From Larix kaempferi (taxonomy: Eukaryota > Streptophyta > Pinopsida > Pinales > Pinaceae): DNA of 64,000 nucleotides. The DNA lies in assembly GCA_027924585.1 (NCBI GenBank), contig BSBM01000602.1:4091501-4155500 (forward strand), in the 5' to 3' direction. The notes beneath the pieces were generated by a model. The model was not told the DNA's origin and made no database searches. It saw only the letters and a program-made list of their open reading frames with translations. The position numbers and the translations under genes are program-made. This document shows, piece after piece, positions 59,401 to 60,730 of the stretch; position 1 is the first letter of the stretch; each line of letters opens with the position of its first letter.

Positions 59401-60404
59401 AGGTGCAGAATAGGAGGGCCTGGGATTTTATGTATGAGGCTGTCTACTAGCTCCATCCAGGGAATGACTAACTCACTAGCTGTAGTTGGGCATAAGGGGG
59501 AAGTTTTTCTGATACATGTGTTTAATTTTTTCAATCAATAGAAGCATCGTCTTCACTGGAAATATAAACACACAAAAATATTCTGGTCTGCCCTTAGCCG
59601 TCTGGTGTTTCATATATGTTTTGTACTATAATAACGCTGATGGGCATACTTTACCCTACGCATTGGCTTAATAGTTTTAGTTTTTTAATATCACATAATT
59701 TATAGAAAGATACATCCGCTGCAATCATCATCAATAGGGCGAACAGTGGAGAACGGCGCAAACGTTATGGGGTCTTAGCTGGAGTGCATAAGGAAATGTG
59801 TGGACCAAAATCAAGTAATCATGTAATAAAGTGATTAATCCATGCGTTCCTGTATTTCCGTTCTGTATTCGCGTTCTCTTTTGTTTCGTTTCATCTTCCA
59901 CTTATAAGTTTTCTTATGTATATGGAATTTACTGTTCTTTCCATTTCCATTGTCGTTCCCATCTCTTGCTTGCATTTTCAATTGCCACTTTTGTGGTTGT
60001 GATGGTGTTTATATACTCGAAATTAGCAGCATACAATAATAATAAAGGTTTGCCGAGATTCTCCTCTTTACTAGTAAGAATTCCGTAAAAGTAACGCTCA
60101 CAGAGTTAAATTAGTGAATCGTGACCGCGGCAGTGAATCAAACAGGTAAATTGTATATTATCAATCATAGACAAACAACCCTAACACGGAAACTTACAGA
60201 ATTTACATGTATTTCAAACTCGTTTTGTTTATGACAGAACAAATTCCATTGAAGGCCAATTGATGTACGAACCTCACGAATAACGTCCGTCAAATTGGAG
60301 GAGACCTTGCCATTGACTATAGCATTTTGAGCAGTCCGCTCGTCCAAGCCAATCTTAAGGAACAGCTGGAGAGTTTCCCCACTGTTGCTCTCCCTTGTCA
60401 CCAT
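4831..60404 (-). CDS. Glutaminyl-tRNA synthetase (GlnRS), 14 exons, 3' part beyond the window
   Basis: This cytosolic-type class I aminoacyl-tRNA synthetase joins glutamine to tRNA-Gln using ATP. I joined exons on the minus strand at 60404-60273, 45778-45728, 45624-45553, 45330-45231, 36175-36080, 35810-35749, 35525-35424, 35269-35174, 33167-33015, 32893-32838, 5808-5718, 5498-5412, 5215-5018 and 4929-4831. Every junction has GT and AG and all phases agree, giving 465 continuous residues without a stop. Residues 1-171 are the N-terminal tRNA-binding region of eukaryotic GlnRS, 192-205 a lysine-rich linker, and 283-286 the HIGH signature of the ATP site, followed by [10 protein letters not shown]. 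The plant enzyme is about 790 residues, so about 325 C-terminal residues, including the KMSKS-type loop, should lie past position 1. I found no further exon in 1-4830. Introns 1, 4 and 10 are hugely expanded by transposons. The family assignment is secure; intactness of the remainder is unknown. Confidence 0.95.
5018..5215 (-). CDS. GlnRS exon 13 (residues 367-432)
   Basis: A 198-bp exon beginning [20 protein letters not shown] and ending [15 protein letters not shown], with acceptor TTTCGCAG and donor GTAAGA, phase 0. It includes the G(K/E)ATLRMK and [12 protein letters not shown] blocks of the catalytic domain. Confidence 0.96.
5412..5498 (-). CDS. GlnRS exon 12 (residues 338-366)
   Basis: An 87-bp exon encoding [20 protein letters not shown] and RGHAYVDHQ, with acceptor GTTGCAG and donor GTAAGT, phase 0. 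The (Y/T)SDYF..LY..A..LI..G.AYV string is a conserved core segment. Confidence 0.95.
5718..5808 (-). CDS. GlnRS exon 11 (residues 307-337)
   Basis: A 91-bp exon encoding [20 protein letters not shown] and [10 protein letters not shown], with acceptor TTTTTTGCAG and donor GTATGC. The (Y/F)DDTNPE motif lines the glutamine and adenylate site in class I GlnRS/GluRS. One base completes the codon begun in exon 10, 27 kb away. Confidence 0.95.
5809..7331. other. Intronic stretch, no gene seen
   Basis: AT-rich sequence with only short chance frames. Parts (about 6,200-7,300) have the feel of decayed LTR DNA, but no ends could be fixed. Confidence 0.5.
7332..7556. repeat. 114-bp tandem duplication
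   Basis: Unit 1 starts CTACGAGAATGAGGGAAAAA at 7332 and unit 2 CTACAAGAATGAGGGAAAAA at 7446. The copies differ at only a few positions, so the duplication is fairly recent. Confidence 0.9.
7557..8924. other. Repetitive intronic DNA, unresolved
   Basis: About 8,160-8,640 is full of GCTCCAA...GTCCACA motifs. They resemble the antisense U3 of LTR family A (compare 58,200-58,600), but I could not set boundaries. No convincing gene. Confidence 0.4.
8925..9105 (-). pseudogene. Unidentified protein-coding fragment
   Basis: From ATG 9105 the minus strand reads MSDPEFL, a TAG, then [20 protein letters not shown] ... [20 protein letters not shown] ... APLEEVF, stop. The composition is strongly protein-like. 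The segment could be a decayed gag start after an LTR (TGGTAGAAGATG lies just upstream) or a captured exon: an AG acceptor (CTGTAG) and a GT donor (GAG/GTATTT) also frame it. I do not recognise the family. Confidence 0.4.
9106..10589. other. Probable decayed LTR DNA
   Basis: No gene was recognised. CTCTATATAAAGAG near 10,440 looks like an LTR TATA box followed by an R-like region, directly before the family-A LTR fragment. Confidence 0.35.
10590..11150 (+). repeat. LTR family A fragment (U3 part)
   Basis: It begins AGTTACTCCAAAAGCGTATA and follows 41,387-41,950 and 42,215-42,740 in order (CACCATGTTTGGGGTGCTTG, GGCGTTGGAGAGCTC, the cysteine-like GAGGAGTGTT). It is heavily diverged and stops where Copia RT-like text begins. 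Confidence 0.6.
11157..11395 (+). pseudogene. Copia-type reverse transcriptase fragment
   Basis: The frame reads [40 protein letters not shown], a TAG, then [20 protein letters not shown]. This matches the start of the Ty1/Copia RT domain (W..AM..EY.S...N..W.(L/V)V..P....(I/V)..(K/R)W(L/V)(Y/F)K.K). The conserved Trp after NEV is TAG. Only about 80 residues remain. It joins a family-A LTR fragment directly, so the element is a rearranged relic. Confidence 0.8.
11396..11703. other. Degenerate retroelement DNA
   Basis: Short frames without recognisable motifs lie between the Copia RT relic and the older gypsy-type ORF. Confidence 0.35.
12182..16665 (+). repeat. 5' LTR (4,484 bp) of the Athila/Tat-like element
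   Basis: It begins TGTTATCACACCATAGTAGC and ends TTGTGTGATAACA, an 11-bp terminal inverted repeat. TATA-like CCTATTTAAG is at 14691-14700 and AATAAA at 14756-14761, so U3 is about 2.5 kb and R-U5 about 1.9 kb. Frames in it are chance ORFs also found in the 3' LTR. Confidence 0.93.
14691..14761 (+). promoter_or_regulatory. LTR promoter and polyadenylation signals (5' LTR)
   Basis: CCTATTTAAGG (TATA box) lies 55 bp before AATAAA. Equivalent sites occur in the 3' LTR (CCTATATAAGG at 23793, AATAAA at 23860) and in the antisense solo LTR (about 50,210-50,221). Confidence 0.6.
16670..16688 (+). promoter_or_regulatory. Primer-binding site (tRNA-Asp type)
   Basis: TTGCGCCGTTGCCGGGGA is complementary, with one mismatch, to the 3' end of plant tRNA-Asp (TCCCCGGCAACGGCGCCA). 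It lies four bases after the 5' LTR. Confidence 0.9.
17042..20269 (+). CDS. Gag-protease polyprotein with integrase-tail-like C-terminus
   Basis: A 1,075-residue open frame from ATG 17042 ([16 protein letters not shown]). The frame is open further upstream, but without an ATG. Residues about 40-215 are a Retrotrans_gag domain ([32 protein letters not shown]), giving the capsid. Residues about 495-620 are a retropepsin-like protease with catalytic LDSGAS (Asp518) and [14 protein letters not shown] long acidic, low-complexity stretch (about 660-990) follows. The last 50 residues ([20 protein letters not shown] ... [13 protein letters not shown]) resemble the GPF/SH3-like integrase tail of Athila elements. 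No zinc knuckle, RT, RNase H or DDE core is present. The frame is intact while its surroundings are full of stops. Confidence 0.9.
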   Translation: MAGQSQSNSGNNNQNNPPVARAFGHKARASPLDFSQILGAPHSMPDKYFEKIPKFNGNCATSIEDHIDNVWAHMEAYGAEKEDVFIRGLFASLEGDARKWFDRLPASSINGYDVFTEKLKQEWSVKLDGRFLLHQLFDIKKKENESVHEFNQRFDKTVANIPSNIRPLDQAILIHYLNAYEGYLGYHLKDKDPSSLKIAQDNAKKAEANAASMGKQNFFDLISGPSSSRFEPKFKKSKEPSKDPNEMMESMHEMMKNLTLLTRDLAKNREGERYRQPYGPKPYWNQQKKPNEGDRRNPMNQEPPIINWSEEQKSEDPEYTTHGDDTPDSPKNINWVDNLKFDKDFGRILIDHEEDTMEETNPSAPIYATEQVNSDQAPYKTYQRRKDGQKPIPFSEKKNNELPSLVSEPSPVPEYDFDINIERELDKVMHNIPLTELMKIPSIKEQVVEFFESIPETATSSGEDSSSQNPAPCDVVDEEDDPPINIQTALYERKNGGHQPFYLTLRIGDILLHNCMLDSGASMNVMPLQVMEAMGLKITRPYGNVCGIDSKPVKVFGLIKNLRANLFSCPDISMLMDIVVIDLPPAYGMLLCRKWSAGLGGHLQMDLSYATIPNSDGSLVRVYREPFYDGHLENYEDGVRNTFGEGELLPEGIFMVMGGHDDDPSMEEERIIEVDPQSIRGEVSENLRTSNRPSILGPNVDQPAPPTQLNTSENNFDQIRRGEYIPRTVHEWLFLVDLNTERGRQGLPHITPWTNNNEGTHLPSPEGSDEELVDYHFSDVPDHLSHLSLEDGVLRQVNDNSMSWQEHASTHDDHGEDFALSNLAISQEEPTEPHLLPSYPSFLLPSELPSGEEGMDSTDAFYSPPTSLDMRDQSMLSTVPTHVPIPTDHLELLENMTIPIPSGEGSSRSSENQSPPPITQAEVDVDIDFWTIGETPKNIIHPLVESPPRRTVREVLIGRVVVPLDGGPPRFDEIPPHRNSSIVTPQPQYTSDIQPFPEHVIKVIPQSVNRQRFEIGDKVVIPNELFYIRSRGSGNFWVGPLTVERCIDEMCFLTTGTGQRILLPINQRELRDYHP
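20270..20833 (+). other. 3' internal region between the ORF and the 3' LTR
   Basis: 564 bp of non-coding internal DNA. I could not see a convincing polypurine tract before 20834 (the sequence ends GCTGGAGCCAGA). Confidence 0.6.
20834..25446 (+). repeat. 3' LTR (4,613 bp), mosaic
   Basis: It begins TGTTATCACACCATAGTAGC and ends GTGTGATAATA (the terminal CA has become TA). The first 640 bp (20834-21473) are almost identical to 12182-12821. After GTGTTTGGA the sequence jumps back to a diverged copy of the segment equivalent to about 12,465-12,820 and then continues with clearly more differences. Confidence 0.9.
26698..28192. other. LTR-like intronic DNA without a gene
   Basis: ATTGAGAGGGGGGGTGAATC at about 27,230 and the ATTCGTGAGGAAACCCATAA ... 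GGGAAAAACC block at about 27,390-27,420 resemble conserved LTR motifs of plant retrotransposons. Boundaries could not be set. Confidence 0.4.
28193..28345. repeat. GC-rich minisatellite, about 7 degenerate copies
   Basis: The core CATATGCCCGCAGTGGCT (about 18 bp) and variants (ATGCCTGCAATGGCC, GATGCCCGCAGTAGCC) repeat head to tail in otherwise AT-rich DNA. Confidence 0.85.
28346..28826. other. Intronic stretch, nothing recognised
   Basis: Short chance frames only. Confidence 0.4.
28887..29913 (+). repeat. 5' LTR of the Copia element (1,027 bp)
   Basis: It begins TGTTGAAATTTTGTAATGAG and ends TCAAATTTCTTCA. CTATATATTA at 29149 is the likely TATA box. Many apparent ORFs in 29,149-29,617 recur in the other LTR on both strands and are not genes. 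Confidence 0.95.
29914..29934 (+). promoter_or_regulatory. Degenerate primer-binding site of the Copia element
   Basis: TGGTATCACTTATTAGAGC starts immediately after the LTR. It looks like the iMet-type site TGGTATCAGAGC with extra bases in the middle. Confidence 0.6.
30023..30811 (+). CDS. Copia gag (capsid) protein
   Basis: A 262-residue frame from ATG 30023 ([20 protein letters not shown]). Residues about 10-200 fit the UBN2 gag domain (W.....[17 protein letters not shown]...[11 protein letters not shown]-like). The zinc knuckle at 30697-30744 reads [14 protein letters not shown], with Tyr where the last Cys of CX2CX4HX4C should be, so nucleic-acid binding is probably impaired. The frame ends early (RFCFPV), just where the protease frame should be joined. 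Confidence 0.88.
   Translation: MASAGLRYEDMLDGAGNFSPWKERITILFKEQGLWDVVGASATITVPTDPTQKDDFDKKDIKAQRIFLDSTKDHVIPHVSGKTYAFEMWFALCTLYQSKNQNRKMVLREKLRNTKMTETDTVSAYLTKITQVRDELGVAGEKVDDEELVRYALNGFTANWHTFVRGVVAKEKLPDWTRLWDDVVQEESREETFQNGAQNSEDNVALATKGKGKWKKKEKDLSKVRCFYCNKNGHYASQYPERKENEEKESTISRDGRFCFPV
30810..31475 (+). pseudogene. Copia protease remnant and acidic tail
   Basis: In another frame, the text [19 protein letters not shown] carries the DSG catalytic triplet and C-terminal [19 protein letters not shown] at about 31,102 interrupts it. The frame continues [20 protein letters not shown] to [10 protein letters not shown], then passes directly into an acidic stretch ([11 protein letters not shown]) and ends at the polypurine tract. 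Integrase and RT were lost by internal deletion around 31,240. Confidence 0.8.
31456..31469 (+). promoter_or_regulatory. Polypurine tract of the Copia element
   Basis: ATTAAGAGGGAG directly precedes the 3' LTR start (TGTTGAAG at 31470), as in plant Copia elements. Confidence 0.75.
31470..32522 (+). repeat. 3' LTR of the Copia element (1,053 bp)
   Basis: It begins TGTTGAAGTTTTGTAATGAG and ends ATCAAATTTCTTCA. It is slightly longer than the 5' LTR through small insertions (about 32,115-32,140 and 32,370-32,390). Confidence 0.95.
32838..32893 (-). CDS. GlnRS exon 10 (residues 289-306 and two bases of 307)
   Basis: A 56-bp exon encoding [18 protein letters not shown](R), with acceptor TTCAG and donor GTGAGATAG, ending in phase 2. 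Compared with the usual AMFVDFGLAKERGG it carries S for D and N for G. A partial copy of its 3' end and donor lies at about 32,600-32,630 in a tandem duplication, before a 27-kb intron. Confidence 0.9.
33015..33167 (-). CDS. GlnRS exon 9 with HIGH motif (residues 238-288)
   Basis: A 153-bp exon that opens the class I Rossmann-fold core. It begins [11 protein letters not shown] and ends [17 protein letters not shown]. Residues 283-286 are the HIGH signature that binds ATP. Acceptor GAACAG, donor GTAATC, phase 0. The open frame runs past both splice sites, which are fixed by the continuation into exons 8 and 10. Confidence 0.96.
33168..35173 (-). other. GlnRS intron 8 with a possible SINE
   Basis: 2,006 bp. 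GGGTTCAAATCCTGGCA at about 33,467-33,483 fits a polymerase III B box in a tRNA-like context (33,425-33,490), suggesting a tRNA-derived repeat. The rest shows no gene. Confidence 0.45.
35174..35269 (-). CDS. GlnRS exon 8 (residues 206-237)
   Basis: A 96-bp exon encoding [20 protein letters not shown] and [12 protein letters not shown], with acceptor GTATAG and donor GTATGC, phase 0. The NP(F/Y).IFP(Q/E)P.EN motif precedes the catalytic core in plant GlnRS. Confidence 0.92.
35424..35525 (-). CDS. GlnRS exon 7 (residues 172-205, lysine-rich linker)
   Basis: A 102-bp exon encoding [20 protein letters not shown] and a basic [14 protein letters not shown] tail, with acceptor TCACAG and donor GTGAGC, phase 0. 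The basic linker between the appended domain and the catalytic core is typical of eukaryotic GlnRS. Confidence 0.93.
35749..35810 (-). CDS. GlnRS exon 6 (residues 151-171)
   Basis: A 62-bp exon encoding (A)[20 protein letters not shown], flanked by acceptor TTGTTAG and donor GTGAAC. It ends in phase 0 and matches the family's VGELFGHVRKSLPWADPK segment. Confidence 0.92.
36080..36175 (-). CDS. GlnRS exon 5 (residues 119-150)
   Basis: A 96-bp exon encoding [20 protein letters not shown] and then [11 protein letters not shown]. It begins in phase 1 and ends with one base of the next codon. The EQRYR-like end matches the second N-terminal repeat region of GlnRS. Confidence 0.92.
36820..37470 (+). 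repeat. LTR family A fragment (R-U5 part)
   Basis: It follows 43,045-43,700 base for base with moderate divergence: GAGCTAGGGTTTTCATGGTT, CTTGTGTAAATTGCA, TGTCTTGTTGATTTGACATA, GGGGAAACCTGTAG. It lacks the U3 part and has no clear primer site after it. Confidence 0.8.
37471..37825 (-). other. Possible internal piece of an antisense Copia element
   Basis: A minus-strand frame of 79 codons lies here, with no recognised motif. Without the 37,831-40,166 insertion this DNA would be continuous with the antisense Copia-like LTR at 40,172-41,387, so it may be that element's internal region. Confidence 0.3.
37831..38100 (+). repeat. 5' LTR (270 bp)
   Basis: It begins TGTAATAAACAAATATATAT and ends CTTGTTCATTTCA. 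The most conserved block is ATTATATCTTATTCCTATTC. Confidence 0.95.
38102..38116 (+). promoter_or_regulatory. Primer-binding site (tRNA-iMet type)
   Basis: TGGTATCAAAGCAAG, one mismatch from TGGTATCAGAGC, lies one base after the 5' LTR. Confidence 0.9.
38732..39381 (+). CDS. Coiled-coil protein of the short-LTR element, frameshifted
   Basis: From ATG 38732 ([20 protein letters not shown]) a 133-residue frame, and in the next frame 39139-39381, form one highly charged K/E/L-rich helix-forming text ([15 protein letters not shown]-like heptads; [20 protein letters not shown]). A frameshift lies between about 39,040 and 39,130. Long heptad-like runs predict a coiled coil, perhaps a gag-like scaffold. 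There is no zinc knuckle or protease and no recognised family. Confidence 0.6.
39431..39802 (+). CDS. Second ORF of the short-LTR element
   Basis: The open frame ends [20 protein letters not shown] and then LVSSTTT. It is in the same frame as 38,732-39,133 and separated from the coiled coil by a TAG at about 39,379 and a short A-rich gap, so it may be the C-terminal part of one ancestral protein. No known domain. Confidence 0.45.
   Translation: MEKGTITDPIYISTQEEANPTKENHILKFNQENTTSMIRENNVIKNLYRHPNHKTRYLKKSEYQYQQMTKNIATSANKPHDNSSSWNCNMSQRIELGWTDPFTFQKICLALRGSYHLVSSTTT
39892..40166 (+). repeat. 3' LTR (275 bp)
   Basis: It begins TGTAATAAACAAATATATAT and ends CTTGTTCGTTTCA. It differs from the 5' LTR mainly in the AT-rich microsatellite part and by scattered substitutions. 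Confidence 0.95.
40172..41387 (-). repeat. Antisense Copia-family LTR, diverged
   Basis: On the minus strand it starts TGTTGAAAAATTACCTAGGA at about 41,387 and continues with GGGGTGGACATAAAA, repeated AAAGTGACTTTATAAAGTGA blocks and GAAATCGAGGAAG...TGTACGG motifs, like the LTRs of the 28,887 element. Its U5 end is unclear (near 40,180-40,200). The plus-strand hydrophobic frames here are chance ORFs. Confidence 0.6.
41387..42214 (+). repeat. LTR family A, truncated copy (U3 and R part)
   Basis: It starts AGTTACTCCGAAAGTGTTTA, contains TATA-like CATATATATAAAGG near 42,050, and stops where a second, longer copy starts head to tail. Confidence 0.75.
42215..43706 (+). repeat. LTR family A, full-length copy (1,492 bp)
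   Basis: It begins TGTTACTCTGAAAGTGCCCA and ends AATTGCAGCA, followed by TAGTATCAGAAC (43707-43718), a degenerate iMet-type primer site. The TATA box CATATATATAGAGG is at about 42,828. No partner 3' LTR was found downstream, so it is a 5' LTR with a lost or rearranged body. Confidence 0.75.
43719..44014 (+). other. Leader-like DNA after the family-A LTR
   Basis: No gene is recognised. GC content rises sharply from about 43,860 into the adjoining repeat. Confidence 0.4.
44015..44110. repeat. C-rich minisatellite, about 3 copies of 32 bp
   Basis: Copies of CCTCC(T)(A/G)GACATCCCCC and ACGAAACTC(T/C)(G/A)AA, with a C tract growing from copy to copy. Confidence 0.85.
44343..44432. repeat. 45-bp tandem duplication
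   Basis: GGCTGGAAATATTGTTGGAT and GGTGCAAATCATTTAGA occur twice in direct succession with one base different. Confidence 0.85.
44433..45230 (-). other. Intron 4 sequence next to exon 4, no gene
   Basis: AT-rich intronic DNA with a short (GT)n run at about 44,808-44,820. Confidence 0.5.
45231..45330 (-). CDS. GlnRS exon 4 (residues 86-118 and first base of 119)
   Basis: A 100-bp exon encoding [20 protein letters not shown] through EESCGI, with acceptor TTGCAG and donor GTATGT, ending in phase 1. It matches the IKTPAQLEAAF...FEEACGVG segment of the family. Intron 4, which follows, is 9,055 bp. Confidence 0.92.
45553..45624 (-). CDS. GlnRS exon 3 (residues 62-85)
   Basis: A 72-bp exon encoding [20 protein letters not shown] and four more residues (ISSK), flanked by acceptor CAACAG and donor GTACTTGG, phase 0. 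It matches the VATK(Y/F)P...HRP(V/T)LL segment of plant GlnRS. Confidence 0.9.
45728..45778 (-). CDS. GlnRS exon 2 (residues 45-61)
   Basis: A 51-bp exon encoding [17 protein letters not shown], flanked by acceptor TGCAG and donor GTATATC, phase 0 on both sides. It is too short to appear as an ORF and was found by matching the expected DGC...GNLLY stretch of the family. Confidence 0.88.
46533..48266 (+). pseudogene. LINE ORF1 protein (DUF4283 and CCHC knuckle), frameshifted, part 1
   Basis: ORF1 of plant L1-type LINEs binds the element RNA. It starts at ATG 46533 ([20 protein letters not shown]) and keeps one frame through a TAG at 46788 to about 47,240. After a frameshift comes DUF4283-like text ([21 protein letters not shown] for Trp, then [14 protein letters not shown] and [18 protein letters not shown]). 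After another shift near 47,560-47,790 comes [20 protein letters not shown] and the zinc knuckle [14 protein letters not shown] (CX2CX4HX4C). It continues across the solo LTR. Confidence 0.85.
48267..52871 (-). mobile_element. Solo LTR of the Athila/Tat-like family (4,605 bp)
   Basis: On the minus strand it begins TGTTATCACACCATAGTAGC (52871) and ends TTGTGTGATAACA (48267), with a perfect 5-bp target duplication ATACC (48262-48266 and 52872-52876). No internal region is present, so the element was removed by recombination between its LTRs. It matches both ends of the LTRs at 12182 and 20834 closely and differs more in the middle. TATA-like CTATTTAAAGG is at about 50,210-50,221. Confidence 0.95.
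52872..52966 (+). pseudogene. LINE ORF1, part 2 (C-terminus after the solo LTR)
   Basis: If the solo LTR and one ATACC are removed, a frame runs on as [20 protein letters not shown] and a lysine-rich end ([11 protein letters not shown]) to the TGA at 52964-52966. The join is therefore clean and the insertion split an existing ORF1. Confidence 0.75.
53244..54224. other. Intron 1 sequence, no gene
   Basis: Only short chance frames. (ATCT)n-like runs are at about 54,045-54,075. Confidence 0.5.
54225..54300 (+). repeat. Duplicated primer-site-like motif
   Basis: TGGTGTCAGAGCAGTGATCA at about 54,240 and TGTCAGAGCAGTGATCATTGG at about 54,272 are a direct repeat. The first resembles TGGTATCAGAGC, so a short LTR may end just before it. 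No paired LTR was found. Confidence 0.4.
54301..55519 (-). other. Possible antisense Copia-like LTR, diverged
   Basis: On the minus strand, AAAGTGAT/AAAGTGACTTTATAAAG blocks (about 55,230-55,300) and a leader with GAGAGAGTGGGTTTGG recall the Copia LTRs elsewhere in the window. Ends were not found and no gene is present. Confidence 0.3.
55520..55720 (-). repeat. LINE 3'-tail-like repeat, copy 1
   Basis: It matches 56,450-56,640 (GACATACTTTTGTGGTCATTTGTTGGACA-like, TCTTATCTATAT end) on the minus strand. It is likely the 3' UTR of a LINE family. Confidence 0.5.
56391..56440. repeat. (TA)n and (GATA)n microsatellite
   Basis: About 30 bp of TA followed by GACAGATAGATAGATAAGAT, at the 3' end of the LINE tail. 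Confidence 0.85.
56391..57560 (-). mobile_element. LINE 3' end inserted in the antisense family-A LTR
   Basis: On the minus strand the text [28 protein letters not shown] and [17 protein letters not shown], in a broken frame, resembles the cysteine-containing C-terminus of some LINE ORF2 proteins. It is followed by a 3' UTR ending AATAAAATTCTCTTATCTTA with (TATC)n and (TA)n repeats. The proline-rich frame at 56,759-57,136 is in this tail and is not a recognised protein. The RT domain is missing, as expected for 5' truncation. Confidence 0.5.
57577..57620. repeat. 16-bp direct repeat at the LINE/LTR border
   Basis: CATGTACATACCACAG occurs at 57577-57592 and 57605-57620. The unduplicated LTR equivalent near 43,210 has it once. 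Confidence 0.75.
58753..60272. other. Intron 1 sequence near exon 1, no gene
   Basis: AT-rich. A hydrophobic 85-codon plus-strand frame at 59,831-60,088 has no supporting features. Confidence 0.45.
60273..60404 (-). CDS. GlnRS exon 1 (residues 1-44)
   Basis: It starts at ATG 60404 ([13 protein letters not shown]...) and ends ...NLTDVIRE before a GTTCGT donor. The text matches the N-terminal helix-rich tRNA-binding domain of plant GlnRS ([16 protein letters not shown]). The donor is in phase 0. The reading frame runs on into the intron, so the donor was chosen because exon 2 then continues the family sequence. Confidence 0.9.
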
Positions 60405-60595
60405 TTTCCTGCACAAACAAGTAAGAAGTGATGCAAAAACCTTGAAATCCTCCAACAATGAAAACGATAGTATTTGTCCTGAAATGCACACAATAAGCAC
60501 AGAAGTCCTGAAATGCAAGTGAAAGCTTCGTAGGGTTTTTGCAGGGAATGGCTAAAAAACGAATTCCAGTAGCAAACCAGATGCCCTTTTGGCAC

Positions 60596-60730
60596 CTGAT
60601 AGAGGTCTGCAACGAATATCGTACGTGTTGAATGAGCAAACTCTGTCTCTTCCTGTGTTTCGAACTCTGAACCAAGACCCCACACCAATGCTTCAAGCCT
60701 AGCATAAATTTTGCAGACCAAGTATGCGAT
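60596..60730 (-). promoter_or_regulatory. Candidate 5' UTR exon and start region of the GlnRS gene
   Basis: Four bases upstream of the GlnRS start codon there is a good acceptor (TTTGTGCAG, boundary 60409/60408), so the leader is probably spliced. A matching donor, CAG followed by GTGCC, lies at 60596/60595, giving a 187-bp leader intron. The leader exon would reach to about 60,720-60,730. An AT-rich CAAAATAAAAAC stretch near 60,735-60,750 could serve as a weak TATA region. The start of transcription is not fixed by the sequence. Confidence 0.4.

Larger units (their letters stand above)
45779..60272 (-). other. GlnRS intron 1 (14,494 bp)
   Basis: It runs from donor GTTCGT (60272) to acceptor GCATGCAG (45779). 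It contains a LINE split by a solo LTR, an antisense family-A LTR split by a LINE tail, and smaller repeats. 45,779-46,430, 53,244-54,224 and 58,753-60,272 have no recognisable gene. Confidence 0.88.

Noticed and set aside
59831-60088. Hydrophobic 85-codon plus-strand ORF next to GlnRS exon 1
   Set aside because: Low-complexity T-rich DNA, no conserved motif, and it lies inside intron 1 on the opposite strand.
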